64,000 bases of DNA from Streptomyces griseomycini. GTDB lineage: Bacteria; Actinomycetota; Actinomycetes; Streptomycetales; Streptomycetaceae. The number at the start of each line of letters is the position of its first letter. The stretch's first letter is position 1. The notes beneath the pieces are model-generated. The model was not told the DNA's origin, did not search any database, and saw nothing but the letters and a program-made list of their open reading frames with translations. Position numbers and translations under genes: made by a program. Where the stretch lies: positions 165,707-229,706 of the forward strand of contig NZ_JACHJI010000003.1 in NCBI RefSeq assembly GCF_014203535.1, written 5' to 3'. Below, piece after piece: positions 57,521 through 64,000 of the stretch.

Positions 57521-58867
57521 GTGAGGGGACGGCGGGGTACGGCGCGGGGGCGCGCACGCGCCGGGCACGGCCGGACGACGGCCACCGGACGCCTGGTCGT
57601 GGTGACGCTCGCGTCCGTGGCGGTCATGGGACTGGGAGGGGGACCGCCGGGTCGGCAGGCCCTCGCCGCCGGGACCGCCGGCGGTGCGTACGCCTTCGCC
57701 GAGGGCGCACAGACGGTGGACGGGGCCGCGAGCACCGCGGACGCCGTACGGCTGGAGGCCGGCCGCACCTACCGGAGCACCCTGCCGGGGAACGGCAAGG
57801 TCCACTACCGCCTGGAACTCGACGCCACCTCGAACACCTACGTCTCCGCCACCGCCGTCCCCCCGGCCGGACGCACCGTCTCCGCCACCGACGGCGTCAA
57901 GGTGTCCGTCCAGGACGGCGACGGCCGCTCCTGCGATGCGGACACGACGAGCTTCGGCGCCGCCGGCAGCCCCCATCCGGTCGCCGCGTGGGCCGTGCGG
58001 GAGATCTCCCCGAGGAGGTCCCTCTGCAAGGAGGCCGGTACGTACTACGTGACCGTCGAACGCGTCGACCGGGGCGGCGGGGGCTCCTCCCCCGGTCCGT
58101 GGGAGCTGGAGCTCACCGCGGTGTCGGAGCCGGCCCTGGAGAGGACCGGTGCGACGAGTGCGCCGGAGGAGTGGGACTCCGCCCCGCCCCGGCCCGTCAC
58201 GGGGACGCCCGAGCGGCGCGCGGGAGGCGCGGGGTTCGCCCGGGCCACTCCCGTGGGCGAAGGGGTCTGGAGGGACGACGTCCGCCCCGGGCAGACCCTC
58301 TTCTACAAGGTCCCGGTCGACTGGGGTCGGCAGCTCCACGTCACCGCCGAACTGGGCAGTTCGCGCACGGACGGCAGCGTTTACGTCCCCGCGGCCCTGG
58401 ACCTCGACCTCTACAACCCCGCACGCGGCCACGTCGCGGACGTGGGCGTCGGCTACGACGGCGACCAGAAGTCGGAGGATCTCGCCCCCCTGCCGCCGGT
58501 CGCGTACGCCAATCGTCACGACGCCAGGGGGCAGATCGGGGCGATGCGGTTCGCCGGTTCGTACTACCTCGTCGCCCACCTCGCGGCGGAGGTGGCGGAC
58601 CACTTCGGGGACGGGCCCGTTCCGCTGACGTTGCGGGTGGGGCTCAGCGGTGCGGCGCAGGACGGGCCCGGGTACGCGGGGGAGGCCGTGCCGCCGGACG
58701 TCTTCGCGGTCACGGAGGAGGACCGGGAGGCGGCGGCCGAGGGCGCGGCGGCGGGCGACGACACGGCGATGAGGGCGCTCGCCGTGGGGGGCATCGGCAG
58801 CGGGAGCGCGCTGCTGGTGGGACTCGGCGTGTGGACGCTGGCGGCCCGGCGGCGGGCCGTTCCCTAG
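57521..58867 (+). CDS. exported protein with C-terminal membrane anchor
   Basis: The 448-residue protein begins at GTG (57521) preceded by GAGGGG; an earlier ATG at 57476 is possible. A basic head and signal helix (RLVVVTLASVAVMGLGGG) are followed by an extracellular part with two beta-rich segments: LEAGRTYRSTLPGNGKVHYR and VRPGQTLFYKVPVDWGRQLHV, which look like repeated sugar-binding or pre-peptidase-type folds. A C-terminal helix (GSGSALLVGLGVWTLAA) ends in RRR. It converges on the kinase gene with a 14-base gap. Function is unknown. Confidence 0.75.
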   Translation: MRGRRGTARGRARAGHGRTTATGRLVVVTLASVAVMGLGGGPPGRQALAAGTAGGAYAFAEGAQTVDGAASTADAVRLEAGRTYRSTLPGNGKVHYRLELDATSNTYVSATAVPPAGRTVSATDGVKVSVQDGDGRSCDADTTSFGAAGSPHPVAAWAVREISPRRSLCKEAGTYYVTVERVDRGGGGSSPGPWELELTAVSEPALERTGATSAPEEWDSAPPRPVTGTPERRAGGAGFARATPVGEGVWRDDVRPGQTLFYKVPVDWGRQLHVTAELGSSRTDGSVYVPAALDLDLYNPARGHVADVGVGYDGDQKSEDLAPLPPVAYANRHDARGQIGAMRFAGSYYLVAHLAAEVADHFGDGPVPLTLRVGLSGAAQDGPGYAGEAVPPDVFAVTEEDREAAAEGAAAGDDTAMRALAVGGIGSGSALLVGLGVWTLAARRRAVP

Positions 58868-58881
58868 GCGGCAGGAGCCGC

Positions 58882-60594
58882 TCAGAGCCGGGTGAGGGCC
58901 CAGAACCCCACCGCGTAGCAGGCCAGGGCCAGGAGCAGCAGCGGGACGGCCACCTTCGCCGGAGGGCCGGACCGACGGCCGGACCGGTGGTGGGGCCGCC
59001 GGTGGGACCGGTGGGCGGCTCCGTGCTGCGGCATCCCCCCGGACGCGGGCGGAACCTGCAGGCCTCGGGCGGTGTATTCAGCGGTAGAGGCGTCGGCGCG
59101 CCGGAGCGGAGCCGAGCCGGGGTACGCGGTCGGTCGCGGCAGGGGGGAGCGCAGCGGGTGAGTGGGATCGTGGGGGGAGACGTGGCCGGCGGCGTGGGCC
59201 GGCTGGTGCGGCGCGCCGTACCGAGGGGTGTGTCGGCCCTGTTCCTGCGACTGGGGGACATGCGCGGGGGTCGGCGGAGCGGACCCGGGGGAGGAGGTGG
59301 CCGTGGCCCGGGGCGGCGGCAGGGGGAAGCTGCCGGTGTCCGACATGCCGGGTGGCTGCGGAGGGAGGGGCGGTGCCGCCGGGACGCCGGACGGCGTCGC
59401 GGAGGAAGTGGAGGAAGTGGAGGCAGCGGAGGCAGCGGAGGCGGTGGAGGAGGCGGGCGGTGGAGTCGCGGCGGGGGTGCTCCGACGCGGATCGGCGGGC
59501 GCGGCGCCCTCCCCCGTGTCCCTGCCCGGGCCCCCGCCCCCGCTCGGGCCGGACGGTACCGGGCCGGCTCCGGATCCGGTTCCCGCCGTCGTGGCCGCAC
59601 CGGCGGACACGGAGCCGGTCGGGTCACCGGGGGCGGCCGCCGCGTCGTCTCGGGGGCCGGCGCCGGAGGGGGAGTCGCCCTCCGCGGGCCCGGGCACCAC
59701 GCCCGGGGCCCTCTTCAGCGGACCGTGTGCGGCGAACCCCGGGGGGAGCGGGCCGAGTTGGTCGAAGATCTCGATCAGCTCGTCGTCGGGACCGGGCTCC
59801 GGCAGGAGCTCCGCGGCCGCGGCGAGCGCCTTGCGCGCCCCCGTGGCCGTGCGGAACCGCGCCTGCGGGTCCGGTTGCAGCAGCGTGGCCACGACCTGCC
59901 ACAGCGGCTCGGGGATCCCCCGGGGAGCGCCTGGTGTCCCGTGGTCGGCGAAGTACTGGATGAGCGCCTTGGCGTCCGGTTTGGCGCCCTCCAGCAGATA
60001 CAGCGCGACCAGACCCACGGCGAACAGGTCGGCGGGGAAGTCCGGTTCGGAGCCCATCATCTGCTCCGGCGCCAGATAACCCGGCGTGCCCACCACCAGA
60101 TTGGTCTCGGTCAGCCGTGGCTCGCCCAGCCGCATCGCGATGCCGAAGTCGGACAGCCGCAACCGCGGTCTGCCCGTGCCGGTGGCCTCCAGGAGCACAT
60201 TGGCGGGCTTGATGTCGCGGTGCACGACGTCCTCCGCGTGCACCGCGGCGAGGCCGGACAGCAGTTGGTCGAGCAGGGTGCAGACGAAGGCCGGCGGCAG
60301 GGGGCCGTAGTCGCCGACCAGGTGGACCAGCGAACCGCCGGCGACCAGGTCCATGGTGAACAGGACCTTGTCGTCGTCGGCGGCCCAGCTGGTGGGAGCG
60401 AGCACATGGGGGTGGTCGATCCGCAGGGCCTGCTCACGCACGAAGCGGAGCAGGGAGTGGGCGTCGCTCTGCAACAGGACCTTGGCGGCCACGTAACGGC
60501 GGCGACGGTGGTCCCAGGCGCGCCAGACGGCACCGACGCCCCCACGTCCGATCGGGTCGACCAGTTCGTACCGGCCGGCGAAGACCTCACCCAT
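58882..60594 (-). CDS. eukaryotic-type Ser/Thr protein kinase
   Basis: The 570-residue protein has an intact kinase domain (about 1-260): GRGGVGAVW, AAKVL (catalytic Lys), HRDIKPAN and DFG. The next 290 residues are Pro/Ala/Ser-rich. The last 20 residues contain a membrane helix (VPLLLLALACYAVGFWALTRL) with almost nothing outside. There are no PASTA or other sensor domains. It is therefore a tail-anchored kinase with a long disordered linker. Its targets are unknown. A surface-protein gene faces it. Confidence 0.92.
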   Translation of the reverse strand: MGEVFAGRYELVDPIGRGGVGAVWRAWDHRRRRYVAAKVLLQSDAHSLLRFVREQALRIDHPHVLAPTSWAADDDKVLFTMDLVAGGSLVHLVGDYGPLPPAFVCTLLDQLLSGLAAVHAEDVVHRDIKPANVLLEATGTGRPRLRLSDFGIAMRLGEPRLTETNLVVGTPGYLAPEQMMGSEPDFPADLFAVGLVALYLLEGAKPDAKALIQYFADHGTPGAPRGIPEPLWQVVATLLQPDPQARFRTATGARKALAAAAELLPEPGPDDELIEIFDQLGPLPPGFAAHGPLKRAPGVVPGPAEGDSPSGAGPRDDAAAAPGDPTGSVSAGAATTAGTGSGAGPVPSGPSGGGGPGRDTGEGAAPADPRRSTPAATPPPASSTASAASAASTSSTSSATPSGVPAAPPLPPQPPGMSDTGSFPLPPPRATATSSPGSAPPTPAHVPQSQEQGRHTPRYGAPHQPAHAAGHVSPHDPTHPLRSPLPRPTAYPGSAPLRRADASTAEYTARGLQVPPASGGMPQHGAAHRSHRRPHHRSGRRSGPPAKVAVPLLLLALACYAVGFWALTRL

Positions 60595-60703
60595 GGCTGT
60601 GCGTCGCTCCTCCCCCTGCGGTGTCCCCCTTGCCCCGTGTCTCCCCTTCGACGAGCGATACGACTCCCCTGCCTCGCGCCTCCCCTGCCCCCGTGGTCTC
60701 CTC

Positions 60704-60730
60704 CGGCGGCCGAACCCCCTTCGGCCGCCG
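60704..60730 (-). terminator. intrinsic terminator after the HTH gene
   Basis: CGGCGGCCGAA (60704-60714) pairs with TTCGGCCGCCG (60720-60730) around CCCCC. Confidence 0.8.
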
Positions 60731-60739
60731 GGCGGAGGA

Positions 60740-61288
60740 TCAGTTCTGGTGGGACTGGTAGTGCGCGACCGCGTCGGAGGTGCGGCCGGCGCCGTAGACC
60801 CGGAGGAACTCTGCCAGCTCGGGGTGGGTGTGGGCGAGGGTGTCGGCGGCCTCGATGATGTCGCCGGCGGCCGCCACCGAACGCAGCAGGGACTGGATCT
60901 CGCGGACCACCCGCTTGACCGTGGGAGCGCCTGAACTGCTCGTCGTCTGCGTGGTGTTGCTGAGCACCGAGCCCCCCTGAGACTTCTTGATCTCCTCCAT
61001 GCGCTCGGTCGCCTCGGCCGCGCTGACGCTGCCGTCCGCGACCTGCCCCGCCAGGTCCTGCAGCAGCTGCACCCGCTGGACCACCGCGGGGTTTCCGATC
61101 TTCGCCCGCTGGCCGCTCATCAGCTGCGACAGCATCGGCGCGGACAGTCCCAGTACCCCCGCGAGACGAGCCTGGTTGAGGCCGAGGTCGTCTATGAGCC
61201 TACGGAAGAGCGCCCCCAGCGGCTCCCCGTACCAGTTCCGCTGCAGTTCCCGCGCTCTTGCGGTGGCTTCCTGCTGTGCGGCGTCCAT
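60740..61288 (-). CDS. helix-turn-helix DNA-binding protein
   Basis: The 182-residue protein begins at ATG 61288 with GGGGAGA upstream. The HTH is LNQARLAGVLGLSAPMLSQLMSGQRAKIGNP near residues 35-65, an XRE-type arrangement. The remainder is helical with a Ser/Thr-rich linker (NTTQTTSSSG), then RVVREIQSLLRSVAAAGDIIEAADTLA. No ligand domain is recognised. A longer frame from 61348 lacks a ribosome-binding site. It is divergent from tRNA-Ala. Confidence 0.8.
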   Translation of the reverse strand: MDAAQQEATARARELQRNWYGEPLGALFRRLIDDLGLNQARLAGVLGLSAPMLSQLMSGQRAKIGNPAVVQRVQLLQDLAGQVADGSVSAAEATERMEEIKKSQGGSVLSNTTQTTSSSGAPTVKRVVREIQSLLRSVAAAGDIIEAADTLAHTHPELAEFLRVYGAGRTSDAVAHYQSHQN

Positions 61289-61470
61289 TGCGTCTCCCCA
61301 TCGCTTCCCCATGAACCGCGGTTCGCTGTAGCGAACCACGCCGAGCATCTTACGGAGAGTGGTCGGTCACGGGGACCCCCAATCTTTTTGCGGAATCCCG
61401 GGGGTGACCCGGTACTCTGGTCACCGGCACCCGCCGGGGCGAGTTCCTTCCTGGTGGACGCTTCCCTTCC

Positions 61471-61543
61471 GGGGCCTTAGCTCAGTTGGTAGAGCGCTGT
61501 CTTTGCATGGCAGATGTCAGGGGTTCGACTCCCCTAGGCTCCA
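61471..61543 (+). tRNA. tRNA-Ala (TGC anticodon)
   Basis: Cloverleaf: acceptor GGGGCCT/AGGCTCC with one G-U pair, D-arm AGCTCAGTTGGTAGAGC, anticodon loop TTTGCAT, T-arm GGGTTCGACTCCC. CCA is not encoded. A possible promoter is TTGCGG (61388) with TACTCT (61413), spaced 19. A parS follows after 45 bases. Confidence 0.97.
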
Positions 61544-61588
61544 CCCTCGGCCCCCTCCCAGCTGCGGAAACGTGGCGGGAGGGGTCCT

Positions 61589-61602
61589 GTTTCACGTGAA
61601 AC
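61589..61602. other. parS: parS, perfect
   Basis: A perfect 14-mer after tRNA-Ala. Its last base is the first base of the DUF5324 terminator stem. Confidence 0.96.
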
Positions 61603-61649
61603 AGCGCGGTGGGGCAGGAGACGTCCAAGTCTCCTGCCCCACCGCGCTG
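61602..61649. terminator. intrinsic terminator sharing a base with parS
   Basis: A 21-base arm from 61602 (CAGCGCGGTGGGG...) pairs with 61629-61649 around a 6-base loop. It is convergent between tRNA-Ala and the DUF5324 gene. Confidence 0.9.
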
Positions 61650-61665
61650 TTGCTGTCGCCGTGCG

Positions 61666-62367
61666 TCAGGGCTGCTCGTCGCGCTTGGCGGCCTCCTCCT
61701 CGGCCTCCTTCGCCTCGACCTCGGGGGCGAGCGTGGACCCGGCGCTGCCGTCCACCGACGTCAGCGTGGCCGATTCCGAGACGTCCGTCGCGGCCGGCGG
61801 TTCCACCAGCCAGTCCGGGTTGGCCTGCTTGTCCCACCACTTCCAGGCGGCGAAGGCGCCCCCGGCGACGACGCCCAGGATCAGGACCGTCCTCGCGGTC
61901 CGACCGGCCTTCGCCCGCCGCTGCTGCTTGCGAACCAGCTTCTGGATCTGCTGGGCCGAGACCTGGCCGCGCAGTGCGGCCAGCGCGGCGGCACTGCGGG
62001 CCGCGGCCTCCTCCTTGGCGGGCCCGGCGGCGGCCATCGCCTGCTCGATCATCGGCCGGGAGTACTCCGCCGCCTGCCGAGCGGCCCTGCGGGTGCGGAG
62101 AGCGGCCTCGTGGGCGGCCTGGTCGACCTTCGGCGGCACATGGGTCCGGGCCTGTTCCAGATACGGCTGCACATGGGTGCCGTACTGGACGCGGGCATGC
62201 CCGGCGGCTTGCGTCACCTTGGGCGCGAGCCGTACGCGTGCCTCCTGTGCGTAGTGCGCGGCCCTGACCTTGGCCGAGTCGGCGTAGGGCGCCACCACTT
62301 CCGCGGCGTGCAGCACGCTCTCCTTCGCCGAACCGGTCGCGGCGCGCACGCTGTCGATGCGGGTCAC
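61666..62367 (-). CDS. DUF5324-like membrane protein
   Basis: The 233-residue protein has an Ala/Arg/Glu-rich helical head of about 155 residues (AAHYAQEARVRLAPKVTQAAG) with amphipathic repeats. One membrane helix follows (TVLILGVVAGGAFAAWKWW), then an acidic tail ending AEEEAAKRDEQP. It is a Streptomyces family; function unknown. The ATG is preceded by GAGGAGGAA. It is divergent from ppiA across 338 bases. Confidence 0.8.
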   Translation of the reverse strand: MTRIDSVRAATGSAKESVLHAAEVVAPYADSAKVRAAHYAQEARVRLAPKVTQAAGHARVQYGTHVQPYLEQARTHVPPKVDQAAHEAALRTRRAARQAAEYSRPMIEQAMAAAGPAKEEAAARSAAALAALRGQVSAQQIQKLVRKQQRRAKAGRTARTVLILGVVAGGAFAAWKWWDKQANPDWLVEPPAATDVSESATLTSVDGSAGSTLAPEVEAKEAEEEAAKRDEQP

Positions 62368-62705
62368 GGGTTCCTCCTCCTCGGTGGCGTACGGTATTTC
62401 GACTTTCCACCCTTTTACGGATCATGCCTGCCGCGACGCCGCGGGGCATGCGCGGACGGGCATCCGGGTGCCGTTGAAGTTGATCAATGGTGAGATCGAG
62501 TGCAATAGCGGATGAATCAGGGACAACGGGAGCTTGCTGCCGACAATGCCACGGATCGCCGCCGTCTGCCCTCGCCACGGGACTACTCGGCCGGTTTTCC
62601 GCAAGCGGAACGGTCCGGTTGCCCCCGGTGAACGGGTGACGGGCGACTGCGCGTCCCGTCCGTGCGAGGATCAGGGAGTCACGGAAAGACAACGGAAGGC
62701 ACATC
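62368..62705. promoter_or_regulatory. divergent DUF5324/ppiA region
   Basis: No gene is seen in these 338 bases. CATGCC (62423-62428) and GGCATG (62445-62450) with inner CCGCG/CGCGG form a 28-base hairpin. TTGATC (62480-62485) is a possible -35 for ppiA but the matching -10 is poor. Lower GC than the neighbours suggests promoter DNA. Confidence 0.4.
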
Positions 62706-63233
62706 GTGGCTGAGCAGCTCTACGCCACCCTGAAGACCAACCACGGCGACATCCAGGTCCGGCTTTTCCCGAACCAGGCGCCGATCACGGTCAAGAACTT
62801 CGTCGAGCTCGCCAAGGGCGAGCGGGAGTGGACCCACCCGGAGACCGGTGCGAAGTCCACGGACAAGCTCTACGACGGCACGGTCTTCCACCGGGTGATC
62901 AGCGGCTTCATGATCCAGGGCGGTGACCCGCTGGGCAACGGCACCGGCGGTCCCGGCTACCAGTTCGAGGACGAGTTCCACCCGGACCTGCGCTTCGACA
63001 AGCCCTACCTGCTGGCGATGGCCAACGCCGGCCCGGGCACCAACGGCTCGCAGTTCTTCATCACCGTCGCCCCGACGGCATGGCTGAACCGCAAGCACAC
63101 CATCTTCGGCGAGATCACCGACGCGGCCAGCCAGAAGGTCGTCGACAGCATCGCCTCCACGCAGACCAACCCGCGCACCGACCGTCCGCTGAACGACGTC
63201 GTGATCGAGTCGGTCGAGATCCGCGAGGGCTGA
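62706..63233 (+). CDS. ppiA: peptidyl-prolyl cis-trans isomerase (cyclophilin)
   Basis: The 175-residue protein has the cyclophilin core: FHRVISGFMIQGGDP (with the catalytic Arg), then FEDEFHPDLRF, MANAGPGTNGSQFFITV and HTIFGEITD. It lacks a signal peptide and is cytosolic. The GTG start follows GGAAGG. It is the mycobacterial PpiA equivalent by position after gyrA and the tRNAs. A terminator follows. Confidence 0.95.
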   Translation: MAEQLYATLKTNHGDIQVRLFPNQAPITVKNFVELAKGEREWTHPETGAKSTDKLYDGTVFHRVISGFMIQGGDPLGNGTGGPGYQFEDEFHPDLRFDKPYLLAMANAGPGTNGSQFFITVAPTAWLNRKHTIFGEITDAASQKVVDSIASTQTNPRTDRPLNDVVIESVEIREG

Positions 63234-63277
63234 GCTCCTCGTCCCGAGGGTGTGAATACCCGCAGAGGGAACCAATC

Positions 63278-63307
63278 GCCCCGCTCATCCGTAAGGATGG
63301 GCGGGGC
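63278..63307 (+). terminator. intrinsic terminator after ppiA
   Basis: GCCCCGCTCATCC (63278-63290) pairs with GGATGGGCGGGGC (63295-63307) around GTAA. A T-run (CTTTTCC) is a few bases beyond. Confidence 0.88.
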
Positions 63308-63315
63308 GGGGCTTT

Positions 63316-63351
63316 TCCACACGACCTGGCGGAGTTTTCTCCACACGACCT
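63316..63351 (+). repeat. 12-bp direct repeat upstream of the rhomboid gene
   Basis: TCCACACGACCT occurs at 63316-63327 and 63340-63351, starting 24 bases apart. Each is preceded by a T-rich run. It lies 10 bases before the rhomboid ATG and after the ppiA terminator, where the promoter would lie. Confidence 0.75.
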
Positions 63352-63361
63352 AGGGGTGCCC

Positions 63362-64000
63362 ATGGACGACCAGGCTGCCGGCAGTCCGCAGGACGCCCGG
63401 AGCGTCCCCGTCTGTTACCGACACCCGGACCGCGAGACCGGCATTCGCTGCACCCGCTGCGAGCGCCCGATCTGTCCCGAGTGCATGGTCAACGCCTCGG
63501 TCGGCTTCCAGTGTCCGGAGTGCGTGCGCAGCGGCTCGGGCACGGGACACGCTCCCACGGCCTCCCTGCCCCGCACGATCGCCGGCGGCACCGTCGCCGC
63601 CGATCCCCGGCTGATCACCAAGGTCCTGATCGGGGTCTGTCTCGCCGTCTTCCTGGCCCAGCTGTCGCTCGGCGACCGCTTCACCGACCGCTTCGACCTC
63701 ATCGGCCGTGCGTACGTCTCCTTTCCCGGGCCGCTCGTGGGCGTCGCGGAGGGGGAGTGGTACCGGCTGCTGACAGCGATGTTCCTGCACGGCAGCTACA
63801 TCCACATCATCTTCAACATGCTCAGCCTGTGGTGGATCGGCGGCCCCCTGGAAGAGGCACTCGGCCGGGCCCGGTACATCGCCCTCTACCTGGCTTCCGG
63901 GCTCGCGGGCAGCGCGTTCACGTACCTCGTCGCGGCTCCGAACCAGCCCTCGCTCGGTGCCTCCGGCGCCATCTTCGGCCTCTTCGGCGCGATGGCCGTC
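63362..64000 (+). CDS. rhomboid-family intramembrane serine protease (3' truncated by window edge)
   Basis: The first 213 codons are visible. A zinc-binding head has CYRHPDRETGIRCTRCERPIC and later CPEC, like a B-box. The rhomboid domain begins with LIGVCLAVFLAQLSL and includes the HGSYIHIIFNMLSLWW segment and SLGASGAIFGLFGA, with the catalytic Ser in GASG. The catalytic His is beyond the window edge. The start ATG 63362 follows AGGGG. It should cleave membrane proteins within the lipid bilayer. Confidence 0.9.
   Translation, partial: MDDQAAGSPQDARSVPVCYRHPDRETGIRCTRCERPICPECMVNASVGFQCPECVRSGSGTGHAPTASLPRTIAGGTVAADPRLITKVLIGVCLAVFLAQLSLGDRFTDRFDLIGRAYVSFPGPLVGVAEGEWYRLLTAMFLHGSYIHIIFNMLSLWWIGGPLEEALGRARYIALYLASGLAGSAFTYLVAAPNQPSLGASGAIFGLFGAMAV

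Noticed and set aside
57436..60858. An 1140-codon open frame on the plus strand
   Set aside because: It runs in a different frame through the anchored-protein gene and antisense to the kinase. It is Arg/Gly-rich without motifs.

Overview
The window is a high-GC actinobacterial chromosome segment, almost certainly Streptomyces, centred on the replication origin. The evidence is the fixed order parB-parA-rsmG-jag-yidC-yidD-rnpA-rpmH-dnaA-oriC-dnaN-gnd-recF-dciA-gyrB-gyrA-tRNA-Ile, a 657-residue DnaA with a very long linker, an origin packed with DnaA boxes between dnaA and dnaN, and ten perfect parS sites (GTTTCACGTGAAAC). No insertion sequence, prophage or CRISPR array is visible. This is core chromosome with a few small lineage-specific patches.

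Layout. 1-6.2 kb holds accessory genes: a LysR fragment, a Nudix hydrolase, two GNAT enzymes, a HbpS/GlcG-like protein, a divergent MarR/MFS pair and a serine hydrolase. 6.2-11.4 kb has dnaB, a MATE pump and the rpsF-ssb-rpsR-rplI operon. 11.7-19 kb is cell-wall related: FemX, an alanine-racemase-like protein, a GT87-like transferase and a large class A PBP. 19.2-23 kb has padR, ino1, an MFS exporter and an LppU-type protein. 23.1-34.6 kb has the CCA enzyme, a DUF6049-like protein, MurJ, a membrane pseudokinase, SigM with its zinc anti-sigma, and thioredoxin reductase/thioredoxin, an order also found in mycobacteria. 35.7-41.7 kb is the leftward par/rsmG/yidC/rpmH block. 42.1-54.9 kb is the rightward replication and gyrase block. 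55-64 kb has tRNA-Ile, a degenerate copy of that tRNA's 3' half plus terminator, small membrane or secreted proteins, a Ser/Thr kinase with an opposing surface protein, an HTH regulator, tRNA-Ala, a DUF5324-like protein, a cyclophilin and a truncated rhomboid protease.

How the parts work together. DnaA loads at oriC, DciA and DnaB supply helicase function, DnaN/RecF/SSB/gyrase support the fork, and ParA/ParB act on the parS sites to organise and segregate origins. FemX, PBP, MurJ and the pseudokinase build peptidoglycan precursors and polymer. SigM, anti-sigma and Trx form a likely stress/redox module.

The most striking observation is architectural. At most intergenic positions parS is fused to an intrinsic terminator: it lies concentrically inside the hairpin, or abuts or shares a base with the stem. 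Where parS lies inside genes, it is read in the same frame each time and encodes Val-Ser-Arg-Glu-Thr. DnaA-box clusters also occur outside oriC, upstream of dnaB and just upstream of the likely parA start. All calls come from reading the sequence; no database search was run.
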